Source: Prochlorococcus sp. AG-363-K07 | GTDB lineage: Bacteria; Cyanobacteriota; Cyanobacteriia; PCC-6307; Cyanobiaceae | NCBI GenBank assembly: GCA_003280225.1 | Contig: QCFO01000003.1 | Coordinates: forward strand, 46,103-110,102 | Length of the DNA: 64,000 nt | Reading direction: 5' to 3' | Shown here: in pieces, positions 53,840-63,613 of the stretch | Layout of the letters: each line of letters starts with the position of its first letter | How positions within the stretch are numbered: position 1 is the first letter of the stretch | The notes under the pieces: generated by a model | Told to the model about the DNA's origin: nothing | Database searches by the model: none | What the model saw: the letters and a program-made list of their open reading frames with translations, nothing else | Program-made: the position numbers and the translations under genes

Positions 53840-56461
53840 GTGGACGAAGCATTCTCTCAAGAAAGAAGCTCAGAACTTGATTCTGAGAGATATAACCCAC
53901 TTATGCTGGAGCCATACTGGCAAACTATATGGCAAAAAGATGGGATAGATCTAACTAGCACACCAAAGCCTAACCAGAAAAGGTTTTACGCTCTATCGAT
54001 GTTTCCATATCCCTCTGGAAACCTCCATATGGGGCATGTCAGAAACTACGTAATAACAGACGTGATAGCAAGAATGCAGAGGATGAGAGGGGCAGCAGTT
54101 CTGCACCCCATGGGATGGGACGCCTTCGGATTACCCGCTGAAAATGCAGCGATCGAAAGAGGAATAGATCCTGCTGAGTGGACTAAAGAAAATATAGCTC
54201 ACATGAAGTCACAACTCCAAAGATTGGGTCTTTCAATAGACTGGAGTAAAGAGCAAGCTACCTGCGATAAGAGCTATTATAAGTGGACTCAATTTATATT
54301 TCTGGCTTTATACAAAGCCGGTCTCGCGTACCAAAAGGAAGCAACAGTTAATTGGGATCCAGTTGACAAAACGGTATTAGCAAATGAACAGGTTGACTCT
54401 GAAGGGAAATCCTGGCGATCAGGAGCCGTAGTAGAAAAAATAAAATTAAAGCAGTGGTTTCTAAAGATAACTGATTATGCGGATGAGTTATTGGAAGATC
54501 TAGAAAACCTAAATGGTTGGCCGGATAAAGTTAAGACAATGCAAGCAAATTGGATAGGACGTTCTAAAGGACTAGAAATAGATTTTCATTCGACCAATAA
54601 AAAAGAGCATATTGTCAAAGTTTTTACAACTAGACCAGAGACCATCTATGGTGTTAGTTATATAGTATTAGCTCCTGAGAATCAATTAATTGAAAAAATA
54701 ATTTCCGATGATCTACGTTCTGATCTTATATCCTTTAGGGAAAAAGTAGCTAAGTTAAGTAATGAAGAGAGAACATCAGATAAAAGAGAAAAGAATGGAA
54801 TGTACCTAGGTACTGAAGTAATTAATCCAGCTACTAATCTACCTATACCTGTATGGACAGCAGATTATGTCTTAGCTGATTATGGAACAGGAGCAGTGAT
54901 GGGCGTTCCAGCTCATGACGAAAGGGACTTCTTATTTGCCAAAAAATATAACCAAGTAATTAAAAAAGTTATTGTAAACCCAAACGAACAAGAGTCAGAA
55001 TTATGGCAAGGTGCTGGTATTCTTATAAATTCTGGAAAGTATAATGGGATTAACAACAATAAAGCAAAGTTGGAAATAACTAAGACGGCTAAATTGGAAA
55101 AATGGGGAAGAAGTAAGACTCAGTATCGTCTTAAGGATTGGTTGATTTCAAGGCAAAGGAAATGGGGTTGTCCTATACCTATTCTTTACTGTAATACTTG
55201 TGGTGTCATCCCAGTTCAAAAGGAAGATCTTCCGGTAGAAATACCAATAACACCTAACAAATCATCCAAACAACCTAATTCAAAGGAGACTGTAGATCCT
55301 CCTAGCTTAACTAAGTGTCCTAAATGTGGCAAGAATGCCACTAGAGAAACAGATACTATGGATACATTTATGTGTTCATCTTGGTATTACCTAAGATTCG
55401 CAGACTCACACAACAAAGACAAGCCATTCACCAAAGAATCTATTGATGAATGGCTACCTGTAGATCAGTACGTTGGAGGTATAGAGCATGCAATTCTGCA
55501 TTTGTTATATTCTAGATTCATAACAAAGGCACTTCATAGTCAAGGACTTTTTAGGATAGATGAGCCTTTCAAGAGACTTTTAACTCAAGGGATGGTACAA
55601 GGTATTACATACAAGAATGCTGAAACTGGAGGTTATGTAAGGACCTCCGATATTGCAGATCTAAGCAATCCAAGGGACCCTATTTCTGGTAAGAAACTAG
55701 AAATAATATATGAGAAGATGTCGAAGTCAAAGTATAACGGTGTCGATCCATCATCAGTTATAGATAAATATGGGGCAGACACTGCAAGAATGTTTATTCT
55801 GTTTAAAGCTCCTCCCGAAAAAGATCTTGAATGGGATATTGCAGATGTTGAAGGCCAATATAGATTCATCAATAGGGTTTGGAGACTAATTCATAATTAC
55901 AAAAGCAAGAGCAGCACAAATGTCTCACTAAATACTAAATCAAGTAGTCTAATTAAACAAAATAAACTCTCTCAAGAAGAAAAAGACTTGCGTAGAGCTG
56001 TCAACATTGCAATCAAATCAGTAACAGAAGATCTTGACAAAGGTCTTCAATTCAATACTGCAATATCAGAGTTGATGAAGTTAACAAATACAATGCAAGA
56101 ACTATTACCAAAAGTCAATATCACGATAGCAAATGATTCAATATCATCTCTTTTAAAGCTTTTATCTCCCTTTGCGCCACATCTTGCAGATGAACTTTGG
56201 TACAAACTTGGTGGAAAAGAAAGTGTACATACGGTCGACTGGCCTGAACATGATGAGAATGCATTATCTCAAGACAAATTCCAGCTTGTGATCCAAATTA
56301 AAGGAAAGGTAAGAGGCACTATAAATCTAAAAACAGACCTGACTGACGATGAGATAAAAACAAGCGTATTAAATAGTGAAATCTCTAAAAAGTGGTTAGA
56401 GGGTAAGAGTCCATCAAGAATTATATTAATCCGAAACAAACTAGTAAATCTTGTTCCATAG
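53840..56461 (+). CDS. leuS: Leucyl-tRNA synthetase
   Basis: Class Ia synthetase. The 873-residue protein has the HIGH motif as HMGH in FPYPSGNLHMGHVRNYVITD (about 55-74), the CP1 editing domain with FTTRPETIYGVSYIVLAPE (about 263-281), a zinc-type Cys cluster (PILYCNTCGVIPV and CPKCGKNATRET), and KMSKSKYNGVDPS (about 628-640). The start is GTG 53840; the next ATG (MLEPYWQTIWQ) would remove 21 residues. It converges on pgi with 13 bp between. Confidence 0.97.
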   Translation: MDEAFSQERSSELDSERYNPLMLEPYWQTIWQKDGIDLTSTPKPNQKRFYALSMFPYPSGNLHMGHVRNYVITDVIARMQRMRGAAVLHPMGWDAFGLPAENAAIERGIDPAEWTKENIAHMKSQLQRLGLSIDWSKEQATCDKSYYKWTQFIFLALYKAGLAYQKEATVNWDPVDKTVLANEQVDSEGKSWRSGAVVEKIKLKQWFLKITDYADELLEDLENLNGWPDKVKTMQANWIGRSKGLEIDFHSTNKKEHIVKVFTTRPETIYGVSYIVLAPENQLIEKIISDDLRSDLISFREKVAKLSNEERTSDKREKNGMYLGTEVINPATNLPIPVWTADYVLADYGTGAVMGVPAHDERDFLFAKKYNQVIKKVIVNPNEQESELWQGAGILINSGKYNGINNNKAKLEITKTAKLEKWGRSKTQYRLKDWLISRQRKWGCPIPILYCNTCGVIPVQKEDLPVEIPITPNKSSKQPNSKETVDPPSLTKCPKCGKNATRETDTMDTFMCSSWYYLRFADSHNKDKPFTKESIDEWLPVDQYVGGIEHAILHLLYSRFITKALHSQGLFRIDEPFKRLLTQGMVQGITYKNAETGGYVRTSDIADLSNPRDPISGKKLEIIYEKMSKSKYNGVDPSSVIDKYGADTARMFILFKAPPEKDLEWDIADVEGQYRFINRVWRLIHNYKSKSSTNVSLNTKSSSLIKQNKLSQEEKDLRRAVNIAIKSVTEDLDKGLQFNTAISELMKLTNTMQELLPKVNITIANDSISSLLKLLSPFAPHLADELWYKLGGKESVHTVDWPEHDENALSQDKFQLVIQIKGKVRGTINLKTDLTDDEIKTSVLNSEISKKWLEGKSPSRIILIRNKLVNLVP

Positions 56462-56474
56462 TTCATAGTTATTT

Positions 56475-58073
56475 CTATAATTTTCTTATCAATAGTGAGT
56501 CCGGATCACCCCAACTACCATTCATAGAATAATTAAAATCATTTGCAAGTTTATGTCGAATAATCAAGTAAATTGTCTCGAAATTAGATTCTGGAATCAA
56601 AGCTTGTAACTGACGAATTGATCTGGGTTCATTATCATCTAACAATGCAATTAGCGATTCCTGGCAGAGAAGAACGTTTGTAGCAGCTTTTTTTCCAGCT
56701 TCAACTCCAGGCTGATGATATGCATTTATATTAATTAATTCAGCATATAAACTTACTGCACGTTCAAAAAGTGCAATAAGTGCTCCTAATCTAATCTCAT
56801 CAAATTTCATCAACGTAATAGTAATACTTTGCTTGTCAGCTTGAGTAAGAGCGGCGCGAGTGCCTTGATAAAAACCAGATAAATAATCTCCTGGATTACG
56901 ACCATTTAATGTTTTAATCTCTTTTGAATCCTGAAGTTCTTCTATAAAAGTTACAAAGAAGTTATCTAATCCATCTCTAAGCTGTTGAACATATGCGTGT
57001 TGATCGGTTGAACCCTTATTACCAAAAACAGAGAGCCCTTGGAATACGGAATTACCATCTCTATCTAGTTTTTTACCAAGTGATTCCATAACTAGCTGCT
57101 GCAAATATCGACTAAATACCTCTAGCCTGTCTCGGTATGGGAGTACGACCATATCTCTTTTGCCTTTACCATCTCCACAAACCCACCAGGAAGCTGCTAA
57201 AAGTGCTGCAGGGTTTGCAACTAAATCAGTATTTCTTGTAGATTTATCCATTAAAAGTGCTCCCCTCAAAAATCCCTGTAAATCCTTCCCAAGAAGAGAA
57301 ATTGGAAGCAAACCAACAACACTTGTAATGCTAGTCCTTCCTCCAACCCAATCTGGCATATCAAAAATTTTCAACCAGGATTCAGATTTTGCCTGGGAAT
57401 CAAGGGGACTATTTTTCATTGTTATAGCAACAGCCTGAGATTGCCAATTTCCACCAAAGGACTCAAGAAAGTGCCTGGCTTGCTCCATGCCTATTAGAGG
57501 TTCAGGAGTACCGCCAGATTTACTTACGGTGACGAAGAGTGTTGTATCTAGCGTGGCTTTGATAGATTGAAGTTTTTGATGAATTCCAACTGGATCTACA
57601 TTGTCAAGAAAATGGAATGATAATCCTAAAAAATCTTGTTTTAAAGCCTCTATCAATAAAAGGGGGCCTAATCCACTACCCCCAATTCCTATCCAAAATA
57701 CATCCGTAAATTTCGCGCCGGAAGAGGAAACAATTTTGCCCTTAAGAATTTGCTGGCCAAAATTCTGAACAGATTCAATTTCGTTCTCTATCAGTTCGGT
57801 AATCTCATTAGAAGGAGCCAATTGGGAATTTCTAAGCCAATAATGTCCTACTAAACGGTTCTCATCCAAGTTAGCGACCTCACCCGATTCCAATTTTTCG
57901 ATAGCTTGAAAAGCTTTTTGAAAGGGGGCTTCCAGAGAAGTAAGATCTTGATATGAAATTTTAGTTCTACTGATATCTAACCACATTTCAAGCTTGTCAT
58001 CGAACCATAGCAATTCTTGAAACCTTTCCCAGAGGGCATCAGGGTTAGAACTGTTGAAATCTGGAAAACTCAT
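56475..58073 (-). CDS. pgi: Glucose-6-phosphate isomerase
   Basis: Interconverts glucose-6-phosphate and fructose-6-phosphate. The 532-residue protein has FWIGIGGSGLGPLLLIEALK (about 125-144), FVTVSKSGGTPEPLIGMEQA (about 179-198), VGGRTSITSVVGLLPISLLG (about 243-262), the GSTDQHAYVQQLRDG segment (about 353-367) and a conserved lysine near AGKKAATNVLLCQESL (about 456-471). It is a cyanobacterial-type Pgi in the PGI superfamily. It is followed on the opposite strand by leuS with a 13-bp gap. Confidence 0.95.
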   Translation of the reverse strand: MSFPDFNSSNPDALWERFQELLWFDDKLEMWLDISRTKISYQDLTSLEAPFQKAFQAIEKLESGEVANLDENRLVGHYWLRNSQLAPSNEITELIENEIESVQNFGQQILKGKIVSSSGAKFTDVFWIGIGGSGLGPLLLIEALKQDFLGLSFHFLDNVDPVGIHQKLQSIKATLDTTLFVTVSKSGGTPEPLIGMEQARHFLESFGGNWQSQAVAITMKNSPLDSQAKSESWLKIFDMPDWVGGRTSITSVVGLLPISLLGKDLQGFLRGALLMDKSTRNTDLVANPAALLAASWWVCGDGKGKRDMVVLPYRDRLEVFSRYLQQLVMESLGKKLDRDGNSVFQGLSVFGNKGSTDQHAYVQQLRDGLDNFFVTFIEELQDSKEIKTLNGRNPGDYLSGFYQGTRAALTQADKQSITITLMKFDEIRLGALIALFERAVSLYAELININAYHQPGVEAGKKAATNVLLCQESLIALLDDNEPRSIRQLQALIPESNFETIYLIIRHKLANDFNYSMNGSWGDPDSLLIRKL

Positions 58074-58240
58074 CCTTTTGACTTAAATAACAGAAAAGTC
58101 AGTTGATTCCTTAATATAAGGTATAGGGCATAACCCCATTCAATAAAGGAACCCAAATCAAAACTGATACTAAAAAGATGCTAAACCTTAGAGATGAAGA
58201 TGATAGGATTACTAAATTAAAGTTATTATACGAAAATAAT

Positions 58241-59950
58241 TTAAATAATTGTCAACCACTTACTTCGCAGATTCGCACAAGAATGGTCAGAATCAACAAT
58301 AGAAAGAGTCCATTTTTGCTCATGTCCCTGCTCTACAATTAATGAGCAGTTTGTTAGCATTCCATCTCGAAAGAAGGATAGGCAATTAGATTGGTCATCA
58401 CGCAAAAGTGATTCTATGTCATCAATTTCACGAATCTGAAACCCATTGATGGCAATTAAGACATCATCAACAATAATATCTGCTTTAGAGGCTGAACTAT
58501 GCTTATCAATGCGTTGAACAATAAAAGATTTATTATCCTCAACTACGGAAAGACCACTAGTTACACATTGAGTACTTGATTGCTTTAAACGAATTCCAAC
58601 CTTTGAAAGGCAGGATTCAAGTGGTAGTGAATCATAACAATCTAGCCAACGATCCAAATTTTCTGACAGTTCTAAGCATATATTTGATAACTCAGACTTC
58701 ACATTATTTCTATTGTAACCAAGCTTTGTTTTGCCATATTTGATCCACAAGCAACGCAAAAGTTGTGACAGTGAGTAATTATATTCTCTTAGACTTATAT
58801 CTAGGCACATGGAAAGTACTAATCCATGGCGATAATAATTCACTTGTGTATTTCTGCTTGAAGGGTTCGAATTATATAATTTGATCCATGCTTGCCTAGA
58901 ACTATCAGAAATCGAGTGGTAGTTTTTACCTGATGAGCTCAATATATAAGTTAATTCTTCAGATAAGTCCTCTAGAAAGTCATTTACTGAACTTAAACCA
59001 GCTAGCAACGGAATGCTCAGATCAAAATAACTTGTGACACCCTCAGCCAACCAAAGACTATCTGTAGTAACAGCTTTATCATAATCATAGGTTAAATATT
59101 CTATAGGCCTTAGTCTTCTAACATTCCATTGATGTAAGTACTCATGACCTATTAATTGCAACAATCTTCTATAGCCGTTTGGCTTGTTGAGGGATCTCCA
59201 GCCGTAGTGAATTACAAATGAATTATCGTGCTCTAAGCCTCCATAACTTTTTTCCAAGAGATTTATAACTAGTAGATATTCATTATTGCAAGGTGGTGGT
59301 GTTTTCATTATCTCGCAAACTGCTTGACAAATGTTCTCTACATCTTTCACGAAATTGATTGGCCAACCATTTGGAGGGTCTCCTAATCGCAAAAGTCTAT
59401 GTTGCTTAGAAAATAGGCTAAATACATCAGATTGATAATTACCTGCTATAAGTGGAGCATCGATCAGTTCATCATAATTAGAAGCAGTATATGTCCTGCC
59501 TTTACTACTTAATGGGCAATAACCTTGCCAATTAGATGGAATACAATACGTGAGAAGATGCTGATTATTTCTGTAGCCGTCAACCAAGTAAATACAAGCT
59601 GCTAAACAAATTGATGCCTGAATATGATCAATATAGCAAGTTCTTACAGTCTGTACTCTTGCCTCTACTATATAAGACAAACTAACCTGCTTTAATGATT
59701 CCAGACTAAGCAAGTATTGATTAGTTTTACTAAATTCAACCTCAATCAATTGATTTCCTTGTGAGGCAGTTATCCCATAAACGAATTGAGAATGATCGCG
59801 AACCTTGTAGGATCCAGGTGTCCAAACAGGCAATGAAATTAGCTGGGAGTAGTTTTTAGGTTTCCATTTAATATTTACCTGGAACTCCTGACTACCTGGA
59901 TTAACAATACTAACTAGAATTTCTACGGCATCTTGCGTGTTCAATTTCAT
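58241..59950 (-). CDS. M61-family metallopeptidase with PDZ domain
   Basis: The 569-residue protein has an N-terminal beta domain (about 5-165), the peptidase domain with the family block SYGGLEHDNSFVIHYG (about 235-250), the zinc motif in LIGHEYLHQWNVRRLRPIEY (about 267-286) and LWLAEGVTSYFDL with the third zinc ligand Glu (about 302-314). A PDZ-like end follows (IDKHSSASKADIIVDDVLIA, about 480-499). M61 (glycyl aminopeptidase-like) enzymes of bacteria cleave short peptides. No signal peptide is seen, so it may be cytosolic. The first codon at 59950 is ATG. It is monocistronic, 149 bp divergent from purN. Confidence 0.9.
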   Translation of the reverse strand: MKLNTQDAVEILVSIVNPGSQEFQVNIKWKPKNYSQLISLPVWTPGSYKVRDHSQFVYGITASQGNQLIEVEFSKTNQYLLSLESLKQVSLSYIVEARVQTVRTCYIDHIQASICLAACIYLVDGYRNNQHLLTYCIPSNWQGYCPLSSKGRTYTASNYDELIDAPLIAGNYQSDVFSLFSKQHRLLRLGDPPNGWPINFVKDVENICQAVCEIMKTPPPCNNEYLLVINLLEKSYGGLEHDNSFVIHYGWRSLNKPNGYRRLLQLIGHEYLHQWNVRRLRPIEYLTYDYDKAVTTDSLWLAEGVTSYFDLSIPLLAGLSSVNDFLEDLSEELTYILSSSGKNYHSISDSSRQAWIKLYNSNPSSRNTQVNYYRHGLVLSMCLDISLREYNYSLSQLLRCLWIKYGKTKLGYNRNNVKSELSNICLELSENLDRWLDCYDSLPLESCLSKVGIRLKQSSTQCVTSGLSVVEDNKSFIVQRIDKHSSASKADIIVDDVLIAINGFQIREIDDIESLLRDDQSNCLSFFRDGMLTNCSLIVEQGHEQKWTLSIVDSDHSCANLRSKWLTII

Positions 59951-60099
59951 CTAACTTCGATTTTCATTATTCTATAGACTATTCATATAATATGATCTCA
60001 GAGAAATTAAATATTTATTATAAATAAAAAGGACCCTTATTATTGACTGAATCAAGAACTGATTTACAATCAACAAAAATGTCATAACCTTGTAAATTT

Positions 60100-60741
60100 A
60101 TGGAATCTTACATAATGGCTCCTCACCATGAATCATTATTTAAGTTTTCTCCAAAGCTTAGATTGGGCATCCTAGCCTCTGGTGTCGGTTCTAATTTTGA
60201 GGCACTTGTCAAGGCAACTCGCGATTCCTTTCTCCAAGCTGAAATTAGTCTATTAATAGTAAATAACCCCAACTGTGGTGCTGTAAATAAAGCAATTAGC
60301 CTTGGAATCCCATATCAAATAATTGACCATAGATCCTTCCCCTCAAGATCAGAGCATGAACAACAAATAATCAACGCATTCCAAAAGTCAGATGTAGAAA
60401 TTCTAGTAATGGCTGGCTGGATGCGTATTGTCACCTCCTTACTGATAAAGAGTTATCCAGACAGAATTGTAAATATTCATCCATCTATATTGCCTAGCTT
60501 TCGAGGGACAAATGCTATTAAACAAGCTCTAAAATCGGGTGTTAAAATTACAGGTTGTTCGGTTCACCTAGTTAATGAGGAGGTTGATTCAGGACCGATA
60601 TTAGTTCAAGTAGCAGTACCTATATTAAAAGAAGACAATCAGGAGAGCTTATCAGCCAAAGTCAGGAAACAAGAACATAAATCATTACCAATTGGAGTAG
60701 CTATCGCAGGTAAAAGATGGAGGGAGGCTAATTATGGATAA
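60100..60741 (+). CDS. purN: Phosphoribosylglycinamide formyltransferase
   Basis: Third step of purine synthesis, using 10-formyltetrahydrofolate. The 213-residue protein has LRLGILASGVGSNFEALVKA (about 21-40), catalytic Asn and His in RIVNIHPSILPSFRGTNAIK (about 122-141), and the catalytic Asp in HLVNEEVDSGPILVQVAVPI (about 158-177). An extra N-terminal stretch (MESYIMAPHHESLFKFSPK) precedes the core; a second ATG at 60115 is an alternative start. Its 3' end overlaps the convergent argC by 10 bp. Confidence 0.95.
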   Translation: MESYIMAPHHESLFKFSPKLRLGILASGVGSNFEALVKATRDSFLQAEISLLIVNNPNCGAVNKAISLGIPYQIIDHRSFPSRSEHEQQIINAFQKSDVEILVMAGWMRIVTSLLIKSYPDRIVNIHPSILPSFRGTNAIKQALKSGVKITGCSVHLVNEEVDSGPILVQVAVPILKEDNQESLSAKVRKQEHKSLPIGVAIAGKRWREANYG

Positions 60742-61838
60742 AAAGTTGAAGACAACAAGCCAGTATACTGTTCTAATCCAGCCATTAAATTCAAATTCTG
60801 TATACCCTGACCTGCTTGACCTTTTATTAAATTATCAATAGCAGACATCAAAACTATACGACCAGTTCTTTGGTCTACTTGTACAGATAGCATTGCCTTA
60901 TTTGTCTGCCTAACCCATTTTGTCGCTGGATAAACACCAACAGGAAGGATATCAATATGTGGTTGATTTCTATAAACTGTCTCAAGAACTGTGCGAGAAT
61001 CCTCTGCTGTTAGTCCAGGGTCTCTTAAACGTCCATATACAGTCGACAATAGTCCTCTAACCATTGGTACCAAATGCGGTGTGAACTGTACTTGAATATT
61101 TTGCCCGGAGATTTCTGAGGCAAGTTGTTCTATTTCAGACGTATGCCGATGTCCTACTACACCATAAGGAGAAATCGACTCAGAACTTTCAGACAATAAC
61201 ATTGATTCCTTAGGTGTTCTCCCTCCTCCAGAAGTACCAGTTTTAGCATCAATTATTATGCCTTCATATTCAATCAGTCCTTGTTTAAGGAATGGAAGCA
61301 AAGGCAAAAGGCTGGCTGTTGGGAAACAACCTGGACAGGAAACAATTCTGGCTTTAGAAATATTTGAAGTATGCCATTCAGTTAAGCCATAAACTGCTTC
61401 CTGGCATAAGTCATGGTCTTTTCGATTCCACTTGCTTGCTTCGTTTACATAGACTTCACACCACTTATCTAAAGATCGATAACGATAATCTGCCGACAGA
61501 TCTATCACCCTTAGTCCTCTTTCAAGAAGGCTAGGCACAAGTTGACTAGCTAATCCATTAGGCAGACTGAGAATGACGTAATCTGCCTTCTTTGAAATAA
61601 TTTCTGTCTCAGCGTTCTCAATTATTGGATCAGAGTTCAACCTAAGGAATGGGAATAAATTATTCCACCTCTTTCCAACAGAACTATTACCCCCCAAAAA
61701 GGTCAATTTAAAATACGGGTGATCCTTCAAAAGGCTTACCGATTGAATTCCTCCGTATCCTGAGGCTCCGATAATCGCGACTCTATTTTTTAAAGAGTTT
61801 TGAGGCTCAAGACTACTTTTGGAAGTTGTTGTATTCAT
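60732..61838 (-). CDS. argC: N-acetyl-gamma-glutamyl-phosphate reductase
   Basis: NADPH-dependent step of arginine synthesis. From ATG 61838 (TTG 61844 is also open) the protein is 368 residues: VAIIGASGYGGIQSVSLLKD with the dinucleotide-binding glycines, the catalytic cysteine in RIVSCPGCFPTASLLPLLPF (about 164-183), AKTGTSGGGRTPKESMLLSE (about 197-216) and FTPHLVPMVRGLLSTVYG (about 251-268). Length matches the family. It is divergent from ribBA. Confidence 0.95.
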   Translation of the reverse strand: MNTTTSKSSLEPQNSLKNRVAIIGASGYGGIQSVSLLKDHPYFKLTFLGGNSSVGKRWNNLFPFLRLNSDPIIENAETEIISKKADYVILSLPNGLASQLVPSLLERGLRVIDLSADYRYRSLDKWCEVYVNEASKWNRKDHDLCQEAVYGLTEWHTSNISKARIVSCPGCFPTASLLPLLPFLKQGLIEYEGIIIDAKTGTSGGGRTPKESMLLSESSESISPYGVVGHRHTSEIEQLASEISGQNIQVQFTPHLVPMVRGLLSTVYGRLRDPGLTAEDSRTVLETVYRNQPHIDILPVGVYPATKWVRQTNKAMLSVQVDQRTGRIVLMSAIDNLIKGQAGQGIQNLNLMAGLEQYTGLLSSTFYP

Positions 61839-61922
61839 AAGCAACCTTTAACACATAAAATCTTACTTGGATAAAGAATCACTTATTACGCAGAAATGCC
61901 TAAAATTCAAAGAAGAATTTAA

Positions 61923-63593
61923 AACCCAAAATCCATCGAAATCCAATTTGATCCAATACCAGACGCTTTAGCCGCTATTCGCAACGGAGAATGCGTTGTT
62001 GTAGTAGATGACGAGCGACGGGAAAATGAGGGCGACCTTATATGCGCAGCAGAATTTGCAACACAAGAGCAAATTAATTTTATGGCAACAGAAGCTAGGG
62101 GCCTTATTTGCTTAGCAATGGAAGGTAAAACCCTAGATGATTTAGACCTGCCTCTGATGGTGGACCAAAATACCGATTCAAATCAAACTGCTTTTACAAT
62201 CAGCATAGATGCAGGTCCTGAGTTTGGCGTTTCGACTGGCATATCGGCTGAGGATAGAGCCAAAACAATCCAGGTTGCTTTAAAAAGAACTGCTAAACCT
62301 ACAGATCTAAGGAGACCAGGTCATATATTCCCTTTGAGAGCAAGAAAAGGTGGAGTACTTAAACGCGCTGGACATACCGAAGCCGCAGTGGATTTATCAG
62401 AACTTTCAGGACTACTTCCAGCAGGAGTGATATGCGAAATACAAAATCCTGATGGATCGATGGCAAGATTACCGCAGTTAAAAGAGTACTCCAAAAACTG
62501 GGGATTGAAATTAATAAGCATCGCAGATTTAATACGATACAGGCTTGAAAACCAGCGTTTCGTCAATAGAAAAGCTCAGGCAAATCTACCTAGCTTATTC
62601 GGAGGTTTTAAGGCAATTGGATATAAAAACGAACTAGATGGATCTGAGCATGTTGCCTTGGTAAAGGGTTCACCTGGAGTTCTCAAGGAACCAGTATTGG
62701 TGAGAATGCATTCTGAATGTTTAACAGGAGATGCTTTTGGTTCATTAAGATGTGATTGCAGACCTCAATTAGAAGCCGCTCTATCAAGAATTGAGCAAGA
62801 AGGTGAAGGAGTTGTTGTCTATCTAAGACAAGAAGGTAGAGGAATTGGTTTGATTAATAAGCTTAAAGCCTACAGTTTGCAGGATGGTGGTTTAGACACA
62901 GTTGAAGCAAACGAGAAACTTGGCTTTCCTGCAGATTTAAGAAACTATGGAGTGGGAGCACAAATATTAACTGATCTAGGAATCCATAGACTCAAACTTC
63001 TAACTAACAACCCAAGAAAAATAGCTGGTCTAGGAGGCTACGGGCTTCAAGTTGAGAGTAGAGTACCTTTAGTTATTTGCCCAGGTGATCATAATGCAGC
63101 ATACCTAGCTGTTAAAAGGATAAAACTTGGACATCTAATTGAGGATAATACTTCTAATAAGAGTCAACAAGGCAACCATATTGTTCTTTTTTGGGATGGT
63201 AATATTAGCAACCAAAGTAAATCATATTTGCTTAAAAAAGCAGAGAGTCTCGCCAAAAAAAATTCGCTAATAATTCAAAAAGAAAATTCCACAAGACTTA
63301 TAGCATTATGGGGAAACCCACCATTTTTGTGGAAAATATCGGCTGGTGACTTAAGTGAAACAGAAAACTACAATTCAATCGAAAAATTCCTCACACAAAT
63401 AGCGAAATGGGATAACACGACACGGCTAGGACTTTATAAAACAGACGTTCCTCAGCAAGTAATTCATCCATCCCAAAATATCAATAACGAAATAAGAAGT
63501 ATAGATAACCTTTTCAAGGATGGAATAAAAAAAGAAGAATTATTGAGTAGCTACGATGGAACCAATATGATTATTTGGTCAAAACATAACTAA
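61923..63593 (+). CDS. ribBA: Riboflavin biosynthesis protein RibBA (DHBP synthase / GTP cyclohydrolase II), start unresolved
   Basis: Bifunctional entry enzyme for riboflavin. The DHBP synthase part begins [20 protein letters not shown], includes the catalytic RRENEGD and [11 protein letters not shown]; the cyclohydrolase part has zinc cysteines in [20 protein letters not shown] and [17 protein letters not shown] ~145-residue C-terminal extension follows. Between a TAA at 61920-61922 and ATG 62082 there is no ATG, GTG, TTG or CTG in frame, yet this 53-codon stretch is fully homologous and carries RRENEGD. ATG 61896 is in frame but only eight codons before that TAA. Start could be ATC 61935/61941, ATA 61959, or readthrough. 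Coordinates give the longest uninterrupted frame. Confidence 0.85.
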   Translation, partial: NPKSIEIQFDPIPDALAAIRNGECVVVVDDERRENEGDLICAAEFATQEQINFMATEARGLICLAMEGKTLDDLDLPLMVDQNTDSNQTAFTISIDAGPEFGVSTGISAEDRAKTIQVALKRTAKPTDLRRPGHIFPLRARKGGVLKRAGHTEAAVDLSELSGLLPAGVICEIQNPDGSMARLPQLKEYSKNWGLKLISIADLIRYRLENQRFVNRKAQANLPSLFGGFKAIGYKNELDGSEHVALVKGSPGVLKEPVLVRMHSECLTGDAFGSLRCDCRPQLEAALSRIEQEGEGVVVYLRQEGRGIGLINKLKAYSLQDGGLDTVEANEKLGFPADLRNYGVGAQILTDLGIHRLKLLTNNPRKIAGLGGYGLQVESRVPLVICPGDHNAAYLAVKRIKLGHLIEDNTSNKSQQGNHIVLFWDGNISNQSKSYLLKKAESLAKKNSLIIQKENSTRLIALWGNPPFLWKISAGDLSETENYNSIEKFLTQIAKWDNTTRLGLYKTDVPQQVIHPSQNINNEIRSIDNLFKDGIKKEELLSSYDGTNMIIWSKHN

Positions 63594-63613
63594 TTAAGCT
63601 GGTGAGCATTTTT

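Noticed and set aside
58191..58340. Short forward frame of about 50 residues overlapping the end of the M61 gene
   Set aside because: Half of it lies antisense in a conserved gene and nothing suggests coding.
62082..63593. Taking ATG 62082 as the true ribBA start
   Set aside because: Strong homology, including the catalytic RRENEGD, extends 53 codons further upstream, so this start would give a truncated, inactive first domain.
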